From contig JBGVTE010000112.1 in assembly GCA_041862375.1 (NCBI GenBank), forward strand, positions 1 through 42,148: a stretch of DNA of 42,148 nucleotides, given 5' to 3'. The stretch comes from WVZL01 sp041862375. GTDB lineage: Bacteria; Acidobacteriota; Aminicenantia; Aminicenantales; Aminicenantaceae. Below the pieces are notes generated by a model. That model ran no database searches. It saw only the letters and a program-made list of their open reading frames with translations, and was not told where the DNA came from. Both the position numbers and the translations under genes were made by a program. This document shows, piece by piece, positions 1 to 7,561 of the stretch; position 1 is the first letter of the stretch, and every line of letters begins with the position of its first letter.

Positions 1-69
1 GGTCCGAGGAGGAGGAAAGTATTTATATCAGTTTACTAGTCTCCCAATCTTCTTTCAAAAAGAGGAAGT

Positions 70-355
70 AAGCATCGTTTTTTCCGTGATAAAAAAAAAG
101 CGTGGGTATACGGTGAAGAAGGTCGTAGGAAGGCTGAGCGGGCATGGTTCTGGGGTCAGGCTTTATTACGAAAAGATGCCCAAAGCATAAAATATATTCC
201 AATGCTCACCATAATGACAAAGCCTGACCCCGCGAGGAAGAGCGAAGCCTGAATCGAGCCGCTTTGGCTCGCTGGGGCAAAGCGAGCGTGCCTTCAAGCC
301 GTATCCCCATCGCTCAATGACTATTTTAATTTTCATCACGGAAAAAAAGATGCTT
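70..355. repeat. Decayed inverted-repeat element at window start
   Basis: Positions 70-90 and 335-355 form an inverted repeat of 21 bases with one mismatch (core AAGCATC, T-tract, CCGTGAT). A second, weaker pair lies inside it: 100-122 against 291-313, sharing GCG, TGGG and ATACGG. Nested within is a shorter palindromic element (152-231) and a small hairpin (CGAGCC/GGCTCG near 255-271). No gene is seen in 1-380. The layout looks like a non-coding remnant of a mobile element; no transposase is present. That the pair is one element is an inference. Confidence 0.5.
152..231. repeat. Palindromic element, GGGGTCAGGCTTT family, copy A
   Basis: This 80-bp element begins with GGGGTCAGGCTTT (152-164) and ends with the exact complement AAAGCCTGACCCC (219-231). 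The same 13-base ends occur at 7437-7552 and 29496-29622, while the interiors differ. Such conserved terminal palindromes with a free interior resemble REP-like elements spread by REP-associated Y1 transposases of the IS200/IS605 superfamily. No such transposase lies in the window, so the mechanism is inferred. Confidence 0.75.
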
Positions 356-380
356 CCTAAGAGGAATGATTTCTGGAAAT

Positions 381-986
381 TTAAAAGGAAAGACCTGAGC
401 TTTTAAGAGTGGCTTTGAGATCCATATTTGGTGTAAAAAGGACTCCTTTAATACCCAATTTCTCAGCCGCATTGACATTCTCTTCGCTATCATCAATGAA
501 AACACAATCTCTGGCATCTGTTCCTGCTCTTTTCAATGCTTCTCTGTAAATCTGGGGATGAGGTTTCATAAAACCAACCTCGAATGAGAGAACATAGTGG
601 TCGAAAATCATTATCTCAGGGAATTTCTTCCTGATGAATCCAAAGCGCATAACATCCGTGTTAGAAAGCAAAACGAGCTCATAGTTCTTCATCAACTTCT
701 TCATTACCTCCAAGGCAGGAGTGTTAAGAGAAAATACATCGTTGTAGATAGAATAAAACTCATCATAAGCTATAGTGGCTCCAAGCCTTTGAACAACTTC
801 GCTATAAAACTCCTGAGGAGCTATTTCTCCTCTGTCGAATGATTGGACAAGCCTCAACTCACCTAAGGCTCGATTTCCAATCTCTTCTTCAGAATAAGAG
901 CAGAACTGGGACATCTTTTTGAAAAAAATCCGGTTATCAAAAAAAATGATTACTTTACCAAGGTCTGATATTACAGTATGAATCAT
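381..986 (-). CDS. HAD-superfamily hydrolase (HAD-IA, YihX-like)
   Basis: A cytosolic phosphatase of the haloacid dehalogenase superfamily; substrate unknown, small phosphorylated metabolites are typical. With the start at 986 the protein has 201 residues. Motif I is ISDLGKV with nucleophile D8, motif II LLSNT with S108, motif III K141 in MKPHP and motif IV FIDDSEEN with D165/D166. The second Asp of the usual DxD is Gly, as in the sugar-phosphatase-like DLG group. An upstream GTG (1022) is possible, but neither start has a good Shine-Dalgarno site; 986 puts the Met at the usual distance before motif I. It follows the MFS gene by about 80 bases on the same strand and may be co-transcribed with it. 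Family call is firm, substrate is not. Confidence 0.85.
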   Translation of the reverse strand: MIHTVISDLGKVIIFFDNRIFFKKMSQFCSYSEEEIGNRALGELRLVQSFDRGEIAPQEFYSEVVQRLGATIAYDEFYSIYNDVFSLNTPALEVMKKLMKNYELVLLSNTDVMRFGFIRKKFPEIMIFDHYVLSFEVGFMKPHPQIYREALKRAGTDARDCVFIDDSEENVNAAEKLGIKGVLFTPNMDLKATLKSSGLSF

Positions 987-1064
987 CGAATCCGCATCTA
1001 TTCTTAAAAAAATCTCTTCCACCAGAAAAAATAAAATACCCCGATAGAGCCTTGCTCTCTTTAT

Positions 1065-2324
1065 TTACGCCTGGGCTATTCGAGTCGGAAGTTCAATTCC
1101 TACTTTCTCCTTTTTAGCTGAAAACTTTAGCAATAGAGAAAAAACGAGACCTAAAAAACCTAAAGAAGCAAACATTATCATAGTGTTGGTAAAATCACCA
1201 CCTGAAAGGTCAGTTATTTTACCCGCAGCCCAGGGAAATGCAGCTAATCCAAAATTCTGGATAAGAGTCATGAAGCCAAAGGCTGTTCCCAGCCTTTTCT
1301 CTTCGGCCATTATGGGAATAGAAGGCCACATTGCTGCTGGAACGAGCGAAAAAGAAATGCCAAGGACCACCATAGCTATCGCCGGATGAAGGTAGGTTAA
1401 TCCCAAGACTAAATGAGCCGGAACTAGCATCAAGGAACCGACTATCATCATGGTTGCCCTCTTCCCTATTTTATCAACAAGAAATCCAAAGATGGGAGTA
1501 AAAATCATTGAACCGGTGACTACGAGAGAAGTGTAAAAACTGCCCTGAATTTCAGGTAATCCAAATTTTGTCTTTAGGAAAAGAACAGAAAAAGCTGTAA
1601 AAGGGAAAATAGCGGAATAAAAAGTCATACAGAGGAATGACACATACCAGAAAGAAGGTTTAAATTTATATATGTCTTTAAAAACAAATTTTTCAGTTTC
1701 TCGCTCACCTTCTGCTCTTTTAAAATCTCTCTCTTTAGCTTTATCTATTCCCGTAAAAACTAAAAAGAGAGCAAAAGATACAAACATTACTACCGCTGAA
1801 ATCCAGAGCGCAAGATGCCAGGAACCACTCCAAGCCTGAATGCGTGCTGCAGAATTCAGAGCAGCAATGGTTCCAAGTCTTGCTATGGTAATATTCAATC
1901 CGAAAGCTAGAGATAGTTCCTTTCCTCTGAACCATTTTGAAATGATTTTATCCATAGTTATGATAAGTGATTCTGCACCAAGACCATAGACAAGTCTTCC
2001 CCAGAGCATAACTTGGAAGGAAGATCCTGCTGCAGTCATTAGAACGCCCACAGCACAGAGAGCTACAAATAAACTTCCTGCTTTCCTGATGCCTATTTTA
2101 TCCAGGAGAATGCCACCGAGGAGAACCATGATTAAATTTGGTATAGAGTAATATGTAAAGAGAAGGCCGTATTGGGCTCTCGTGACTCCCATATCTTTGA
2201 TGATGAAGTCAGCTATCGGACTCACAGCATCGTAGGCATAGTAGGCTCCAAAAATCACGAGCCCCATAATAACAAGGATAAGCCACCTGATCCTCTGTGC
2301 CGAGTCTTTAATTTTTTCGGTCAT
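1065..2324 (-). CDS. Major facilitator superfamily transporter
   Basis: A 419-residue inner-membrane carrier with about 12 hydrophobic segments in two halves, separated by a charged cytoplasmic loop near residues 195-220 (KAKERDFKRAEGERE). The MFS signature between helices 2 and 3 is visible as GGILLDKIGIRKAG, and its repeat in the second half as GFLVDKIGKRATM. The sequence looks closest to bacterial relatives of the MFSD1/nitrate-oxalate transporter group, but the substrate cannot be read from it. Start: AGGAAGATACAAATA-ATG gives a usable ribosome site. A good promoter lies about 90 bases upstream. The HAD hydrolase gene follows downstream. Confidence 0.88.
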   Translation of the reverse strand: MTEKIKDSAQRIRWLILVIMGLVIFGAYYAYDAVSPIADFIIKDMGVTRAQYGLLFTYYSIPNLIMVLLGGILLDKIGIRKAGSLFVALCAVGVLMTAAGSSFQVMLWGRLVYGLGAESLIITMDKIISKWFRGKELSLAFGLNITIARLGTIAALNSAARIQAWSGSWHLALWISAVVMFVSFALFLVFTGIDKAKERDFKRAEGERETEKFVFKDIYKFKPSFWYVSFLCMTFYSAIFPFTAFSVLFLKTKFGLPEIQGSFYTSLVVTGSMIFTPIFGFLVDKIGKRATMMIVGSLMLVPAHLVLGLTYLHPAIAMVVLGISFSLVPAAMWPSIPIMAEEKRLGTAFGFMTLIQNFGLAAFPWAAGKITDLSGGDFTNTMIMFASLGFLGLVFSLLLKFSAKKEKVGIELPTRIAQA

Positions 2325-2416
2325 TATTTGTATCTTCCTTTCTCTTGGATATACCGTAGAATTCTACATTGTCATTCTGAGTTATTTCTTTAGTTTCCCT
2401 AGCAATGCCTTAGAAA

Positions 2417-2444
2417 AATATGATATTAAGAGGAATAGTGTCAA
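2417..2444 (-). promoter_or_regulatory. Sigma-70-type promoter for the MFS gene
   Basis: On the minus strand a perfect TTGACA (2444-2439) is followed after 16 bases by CATATT (2422-2417). It points at the MFS start at 2324, giving a leader of about 85 bases. The rest of the 347-base gap 2325-2671 holds only the amidase leader, including an AT palindrome TTAAAATTTTAA at 2637-2648 just ahead of its ribosome site; no small gene is seen. Confidence 0.5.
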
Positions 2445-2671
2445 GAATTTTTTACTAGAAATAATGAAAATATGTATCTATTTAAGCCGTGGACTTGGAG
2501 AGAAAGTGTCACAATGTCCTGAGTGCTGAAAGTAAGGCGAGGGCCAGGTAAAAATTCGACAGGCAAAAGGAAAAAGGATGAATTAATAACTCGAATTGTA
2601 ATTTTACCATTGGTTCAATAAGGTAACAAAGTCATCTTAAAATTTTAATAAATATTAATAAGGAGGAATTA

Positions 2672-4360
2672 ATGACAAAGCACCAAAAAACCACATCACC
2701 TTCAATATTCTGGACTGCATCTCTTCTGGTCTTATGCCTTTTAATCTTAATCGGCGGCGCTTTTATACTCTATTTTACAAAAGGGAAAAAAATCTCAGTT
2801 GAGGATATTAGAGCTGCCGAGAAGATAATCGGCCTGACTTTCAACACAAAAGAAAGAAAGATAATGCTGGAAGATGTGAGAACAAATCTCTCACACTATA
2901 AAGAGCTAAGAAAAATCTCATTAGAATATAATGTCAGTCCTGCCCTCCTTTTTAATCCTGTTGTACCTGGAATGAAAAAAGAGAAAGAGACCAAGCCAAT
3001 TCCGCCCATGAAAATTCAGGAAATAAAGATGCCTGAAAACATAGAAGACTTAGCTCTTTACCCTGTGACAGCTCTTTCTCAACTCATAAGATCACGCCGT
3101 TTGACTTCAACCGAACTCACTCAAATGTATCTCAAACGACTCAAGAAATACGGACCGCGCCTTGAATGTTTTATCACCTTAACTGAAGAACTGGCCTTAA
3201 AACAAGCTCGTCTTGCAGACGAGGAAATAGCTTCTGGGAACTACAGAGGCCCCCTCCATGGTATTCCCTGGGGAGCAAAAGATCTCTTGGCAACAAAAGG
3301 AATTAAAACAACCTGGGGAGCAATGCCTTACAAGGACCAAATCATAGATGAGAATGCTACAGCAGTTGAGCGACTCGAAGAAGCAGGAGCAGTCTTGATT
3401 GCTAAATTATCCATGGGAGCATTAGCCTGGGGAGATGTTTGGTTTGGAGGAAAAACTAAAAATCCCTGGAACCCCGAACAGGGTTCAAGTGGTTCCTCAG
3501 CTGGCTCAGCATCTGCAACAGCTGCAGGGCTTGTAGGGTTTTCTATTGGCACCGAAACTTGGGGATCGATTGTGTCTCCTTCTACGAGGTGTGGAGTAAG
3601 CGGACTTCGTCCAACCTTTGGTCGAGTCAGCCGCTATGGCGCTATGGCCTTAAGCTGGAGTATGGATAAAATTGGGCCCATTTGCAGGAGTGTTGAAGAC
3701 TGTGCGCTCGTTTTTGCCGCTATATACGGACCGGATGGAAAGGATCTTACAGTGATTGACCTTCCTTTCAACTGGGACTCATCTCTTGAATTGAAAAATA
3801 TTCGAATCGGCTACTTAAAATCAGCCTTTGAGCGAGATTCAAGGTCCATAAAAAACGACAAAGCAGTGCTCAGAATTCTACGTTCTCTCGGAGCTGAACT
3901 TATTCACTTAGAGCTTCCTGACCTTCCTGTATACGCTCTTTCCTTCATCTTAAATGCTGAAGCAGCAGCCGCCTTTGACGAACTCACTCGAAGCGGAAGG
4001 GACGACCTCTTAGTAAGGCAAGTTAGGAGGGCATGGCCAAATGTCTTTCGCCAGGCAAGATTTATCCCTGCTGTAGAGTATATTCAAGCAAATCGAATCA
4101 GGGCTCTCCTCATGCAAGCCATGTATCAGAAAATGAATGGAATAGATGTTTATGTTGCTCCTTCCTCTGGTGGAAATAATTTGCTCTTAACAAATCTCAC
4201 CGGACATCCTGCAGTTGTTGTACCAAATGGTTTTGATGATGATGGAAATCCTACAAGTATATCTTTCATCGGAAACCTCTATGAAGAAGCAAAAACTTTG
4301 GCTGTAGCAAAAACTTTCCAGGATGCTACTGATTTCCACCTTAAGCATCCACAGTTCTAG
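2672..4360 (+). CDS. Membrane-anchored amidase (amidase signature family)
   Basis: A 562-residue amidohydrolase that should cleave a C-N amide bond by the Ser-cisSer-Lys mechanism. Residues 13-36 form an N-terminal membrane anchor or uncleaved signal, and residues 37-125 a charged linker; the amidase domain covers about 130-555, so the enzyme probably faces the periplasm. Catalytic Lys is K203 (GIPWGAKDLL), the glycine/serine stretch GSSGSSAGSA (271-280) holds the cis-Ser, and the nucleophile is S299 in GTETWGSIVSP. The export signal and lack of GatB/GatC nearby argue against GatA and for a peptide or amino-acid amidase, or scavenging amidase. The start has a textbook AAGGAGG six bases before ATG. 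Transcribed alone, divergent from the MFS gene. Confidence 0.9.
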   Translation: MTKHQKTTSPSIFWTASLLVLCLLILIGGAFILYFTKGKKISVEDIRAAEKIIGLTFNTKERKIMLEDVRTNLSHYKELRKISLEYNVSPALLFNPVVPGMKKEKETKPIPPMKIQEIKMPENIEDLALYPVTALSQLIRSRRLTSTELTQMYLKRLKKYGPRLECFITLTEELALKQARLADEEIASGNYRGPLHGIPWGAKDLLATKGIKTTWGAMPYKDQIIDENATAVERLEEAGAVLIAKLSMGALAWGDVWFGGKTKNPWNPEQGSSGSSAGSASATAAGLVGFSIGTETWGSIVSPSTRCGVSGLRPTFGRVSRYGAMALSWSMDKIGPICRSVEDCALVFAAIYGPDGKDLTVIDLPFNWDSSLELKNIRIGYLKSAFERDSRSIKNDKAVLRILRSLGAELIHLELPDLPVYALSFILNAEAAAAFDELTRSGRDDLLVRQVRRAWPNVFRQARFIPAVEYIQANRIRALLMQAMYQKMNGIDVYVAPSSGGNNLLLTNLTGHPAVVVPNGFDDDGNPTSISFIGNLYEEAKTLAVAKTFQDATDFHLKHPQF

Positions 4361-4480
4361 GGAAGTTTAGACAGAACATTCCCCTTAACGTTGGATAAGA
4401 GGAAAATATGGAGAGTGTAGTTTAATGATTTTAAATCTATATTTTTTGTTTCTCTTTTTATTTTAATAAACTTCTTTAGT

Positions 4481-4939
4481 CTATTCCTTCTTCTCTCTTT
4501 CTTGTTGATCTTTATCCTTCACTTCTTTAACCAATTCCTTTACATCCACAGCCATAGTCTGGAGAGCTTCATCTCGGTCTATGGCAAGCAATCTGAAGAG
4601 AATCTCCCCTACTTGAAACTCGTCACCAGATTGAAAGGATTTCTTATCATTTCTTAAAATTGTCGAAGGTTGGATGATAACACCATTAGCGCTGCCAAGG
4701 TCTTCAATAGTAAATTTCTTCTTATCGTAGCTCACTTTTAAATTGGCATGTTTCCTTGATACAGTTCCTGAGTTGAGGATGACATCACAGAGAGAATCTC
4801 TCCCTATGAAATTGTTACCACACTGGAGATCAAAAATTTTACCAGGGAGATCATCTGTGTCATTGTTTCCATGAATTATTGTTAATTGAACAATCCTATC
4901 CGAATCACAGGATTCTTTCTTTTTCCTAAAAAGTACCAT
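4481..4939 (-). CDS. FHA-domain protein
   Basis: A 152-residue cytosolic protein with one forkhead-associated domain, which binds phosphothreonine peptides. The domain spans about 35-115 with the recognition residues G46-R47, S61, H64 and N85 (motifs GRDS, SRKHA and GSANG). The N-terminus is basic; the C-terminal 25 residues are a charged, probably coiled helix rich in Lys and Glu. It starts 25 bases after the channel gene (4965-5570), with AAGGAAGG ahead of ATG, so the two are likely one operon: a membrane pore plus a phosphopeptide reader. No Ser/Thr kinase gene is in the window. The partner is inferred only from adjacency. Confidence 0.88.
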   Translation of the reverse strand: MVLFRKKKESCDSDRIVQLTIIHGNNDTDDLPGKIFDLQCGNNFIGRDSLCDVILNSGTVSRKHANLKVSYDKKKFTIEDLGSANGVIIQPSTILRNDKKSFQSGDEFQVGEILFRLLAIDRDEALQTMAVDVKELVKEVKDKDQQEREKKE

Positions 4940-4964
4940 GATTTACACCTTCCTTATATAATTA

Positions 4965-5570
4965 TCATTCATACTTCTTTTTTCGTTGAATATCAATATA
5001 GAGAGAGATGAGCATTGTAAAGAGAAGGAGAACAAATCCAAGTCCGAATAATAATTCAATGATGATGAAGCATTTTGAAACCCAGATTGCAGGCAGGATA
5101 TCGCCATATCCTAAAGTTGTGATCGTCACAAAACTAAAATAAAGAAGGTCAAAATAAGGAAGAGGAGAAGGATTAGAAATGGAAAAGGCATTTCCCTGGA
5201 AGATATTCTGGAGTCCGTTAAAAATCGTGGCAAAACTAATAATTCCTCCTAAATACTTAATAAGAGCCCCTATTATTTCCTGTCTCATCTCGTGAACATG
5301 GGTGACATCAACCATGCCACGCTTTTTTTCCAATTTTTCATGCCCAAAAACAGACAGGAATATATCTCCTGCAAGCATATAAACATAAAAGAGAGCAATT
5401 AATATTCCAACTATAGCAAGAAATCTTAGAGGAAGATAAAGAAAAATGATTGGTAATATCCAGAATAAGAAAAAATGGCTTATTACCGCTACTACATCTC
5501 CTAACTTATCAGCAATCTTGAACTCCAGCGCCGAAAAAAAATTAAGGATGGCTACCCATGCTCTAAGCAC
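4965..5570 (-). CDS. Two-pore-helix ion channel (potassium-channel-like)
   Basis: A 201-residue membrane protein with a K+-channel pore. The selectivity filter is TLGYGD at residues 152-157, preceded by the pore helix (YFDLLYFSFVTIT) and followed by a final transmembrane helix (168-192). Two more hydrophobic segments lie at about 26-70, and a further one near 103-122. There is no RCK/TrkA nucleotide-binding domain; the protein ends in a short basic tail. It belongs to the Ion_trans_2 type of bacterial channel. The start is a GTG with AGGAGG four bases ahead. The FHA gene follows directly, which may mean gating or assembly is tied to protein phosphorylation (inference). Confidence 0.88.
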   Translation of the reverse strand: MLRAWVAILNFFSALEFKIADKLGDVVAVISHFFLFWILPIIFLYLPLRFLAIVGILIALFYVYMLAGDIFLSVFGHEKLEKKRGMVDVTHVHEMRQEIIGALIKYLGGIISFATIFNGLQNIFQGNAFSISNPSPLPYFDLLYFSFVTITTLGYGDILPAIWVSKCFIIIELLFGLGFVLLLFTMLISLYIDIQRKKKYE

Positions 5571-5720
5571 TCTTCCTCCTAGCTCTGATTTGTGAAAGAT
5601 AATACCAAAAAAAGTCCGAAATTACTAGCTTCTGGAAATAGAAGTAGACTCCTCATTTACCATGGTGAAAGAATATAAAGCGATATTTATTAGGAGAAAA
5701 TAAGGTTGATTTACTCAGGA

Positions 5721-6236
5721 TTAAGGCTTTTTTATCTCTTCAATCATACGATGAAAAATATCTCTCTGTTTTATATGAATAATTTTTATTTTGTTCTTGC
5801 CGATAATTTCAAGAAGGTTATTTACGATGCTCCTTCTCACAACAAAAATAAATTTCTGATGCCTCTGGAAAATTATTTTTTTCAATGCAGGCCATAATCC
5901 CTTTCCTTCGAGCTCTAATGGTCCAATTTCATCCACTACCAGAATTTCAGCATCTTTACTCCTGAGAATAATTCTTTCTGCCCAAGCTAGCCCCTGAGGA
6001 ATAAAAAAATAAGGCCCGATTTTTTCCCAATTTTTTTGGCCTGACCTACGGATGAATGGAATCAATTTCTCACTCTCGAGATCAAGCAAATCATATCCTA
6101 TTTTCTCATTATCCTGCTCGACAACTTCACTCAAAAAGCCGTCTATCCTGAAATTTTGCTTCTTCAGCTCCTGGATGAGCCTTTTCAGGAAAGTTGTCTT
6201 TCCAGAATGAGGCTGTCCTGTTAACAATAAAATCAT
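5721..6236 (-). CDS. Nucleoside-triphosphatase of the THEP1/NTPase_1 type
   Basis: A 171-residue cytosolic P-loop NTPase. Walker A is GQPHSGKTT at residues 7-15 and Walker B is the hydrophobic run ending in VVDEIGPLE. The short length and the DEIGPLE box match the NTPase_1 family (THEP1 of Aquifex, human cancer-related NTPase), which hydrolyses NTPs slowly and whose role is unknown. No Shine-Dalgarno site precedes the ATG at 6236, but any upstream extension would add residues ahead of the usual N-terminus. The gap 6237-6494 upstream holds no gene that I can support. Confidence 0.85.
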   Translation of the reverse strand: MILLLTGQPHSGKTTFLKRLIQELKKQNFRIDGFLSEVVEQDNEKIGYDLLDLESEKLIPFIRRSGQKNWEKIGPYFFIPQGLAWAERIILRSKDAEILVVDEIGPLELEGKGLWPALKKIIFQRHQKFIFVVRRSIVNNLLEIIGKNKIKIIHIKQRDIFHRMIEEIKKP

Positions 6237-6494
6237 AGCTGAGAGACTACAAAGATATCTAAAGTTTTCCTAAAAAGAATGAGCATATTTAAAGCGCAAG
6301 CCTCGAATATGAACCTCCTTCTATCAGGGGAAAAAGCAAACGATAAATAAGAAAAGTGTAAGAACAATAACTTCATGCCACATTGTCTAAATCGCACTCT
6401 GTAGCATGGAGGAAACGGAATGAATTTGTGGATCAAAGATTGGAATTATTCCAGATTGGAAGTTTTGGTCGATATCTGATTATCTATGGTTTTT

Positions 6495-7283
6495 TTAATA
6501 CAGACCAGCAAAGACCACATCGGCATGGAAAAGTTCCCGCGTTCTCCTTCGAATCCGCCAATCAACAGTCTCTTTTACGTTGAAATAAAACCAATATTTA
6601 TCGAAGAGTTTCAGCTTCTTTAAGCTATACAGAGCATAATCAGTGAGGTTATCGACGATGATCTTGCCGATTTCCCTTCCGCTCTCATTCAATACAGCAA
6701 TTTTGTAGCTGCTTTTCTCTTCTCCAGCTTGAGTTACTGTTGTCTCTTCCAGTTTTCCGTAAACTTTGGCCTTTTCTGTTCCTTCCCAACCTTCGCTTTT
6801 ATTGTAGGCAATATTTTTAAAAGCTTTAAACTCATCTCTGTATTTTGAATCCAGATAATCATCAAGAACGACTTCTTCTATTCTCGTATAAATATTTTTC
6901 CATTCTTTCTCAGGTTCTTTTATATCAACAGTATCTACTACTAATATCGACGGCCTATCATGAGAAAACTCACCTCTTACTCTCACTTCCTTATCGACGA
7001 GAGTACTCGCATCCCCAGACTCTGCAGTGCCTGGGAAAACCATATCAATTCCCTTAGCGCTGGGGAGATAAAAATACTTGCCTACAGCTACTTTTACTAC
7101 TCCTTCAAATTCGTTAATTCCCTTTTTAATTACCACTCCTTCTTCTGTTGTAGCCTCTTCTTCCGCTTTTTTCTTACAGGAAATACTCCCAGCAGCGACA
7201 ATCAAAATTACAATTAGGCTCAATCCAATTATTCGGCTAATCCTCTCTGATCTCTTTTTCCTTTCCGTTAGAATAATTCTCAT
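6495..7283 (-). CDS. Putative lipoprotein, function unknown
   Basis: A 262-residue exported protein. The N-terminus is strongly basic (RIILTERKKRSERISR), followed by a hydrophobic segment and a possible lipobox SISC-KKK, after which comes an acidic linker (AEEEATTEEG). This suggests a lipid-anchored envelope protein, though the lipobox is not ideal. The rest is a soluble mixed alpha/beta region with two parts: an OB-like stretch around 60-125 (FEGVVKVAVGKYFYLPSAKG, VDKEVRVRGEFS) and a second domain around 165-262. I do not recognise a family. Start chosen at 7283 because GGAGG stands eight bases ahead; an earlier in-frame start at 7310 lacks one. Element copy B separates it from the FecR gene. 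Confidence 0.7.
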   Translation of the reverse strand: MRIILTERKKRSERISRIIGLSLIVILIVAAGSISCKKKAEEEATTEEGVVIKKGINEFEGVVKVAVGKYFYLPSAKGIDMVFPGTAESGDASTLVDKEVRVRGEFSHDRPSILVVDTVDIKEPEKEWKNIYTRIEEVVLDDYLDSKYRDEFKAFKNIAYNKSEGWEGTEKAKVYGKLEETTVTQAGEEKSSYKIAVLNESGREIGKIIVDNLTDYALYSLKKLKLFDKYWFYFNVKETVDWRIRRRTRELFHADVVFAGLY

Positions 7284-7436
7284 AGCACACACCTCCAATT
7301 CTTTAATCATTCAATACAGAGGAATTTAGTAGATCGTTAGGAATCTCTCCTTTATCGCACAGAAAGACCATCTTTTTACCTCAAATTAGAATAATTTATA
7401 CCACTGATATGAATAAATGTAAAGAAGAAAATCTTC

Positions 7437-7552
7437 GGGGTCAGGCTTTCATAACTTGGATAACTCACATCTTCTCATGGAGTCATGCGAATATATAGGT
7501 AATATAAGACTTCAAAATTAAAGAAATATGAAAGTTATGAAAGCCTGACCCC
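7437..7552. repeat. Palindromic element, GGGGTCAGGCTTT family, copy B
   Basis: A 116-bp element with perfect 21-bp inverted ends (7437-7457 and 7532-7552) that start GGGGTCAGGCTTTCATAAC. It begins ten bases past the stop of the FecR gene on the minus strand, so in its transcript it would fold into a strong hairpin. There is no U-run after it, so it is not a standard terminator, but it could protect the 3' end. Copies A and C share the ends. Confidence 0.8.
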
Positions 7553-7561
7553 AATAAAAGC

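Noticed and set aside
2672..4360. GatA subunit of the tRNA amidotransferase
   Set aside because: The N-terminal membrane anchor and the absence of GatB and GatC nearby do not fit.
6233..6436. 67-codon minus-strand frame upstream of the NTPase
   Set aside because: No ribosome site at a usable distance, no recognisable protein pattern, and composition like intergenic sequence, although it ends on the NTPase start.
7437..7552. Copy B as a normal rho-independent terminator for the FecR gene
   Set aside because: The stem is long and GC-rich only at its base and lacks a following U-run; the shared ends with copies A and C mark it as a dispersed repeat.
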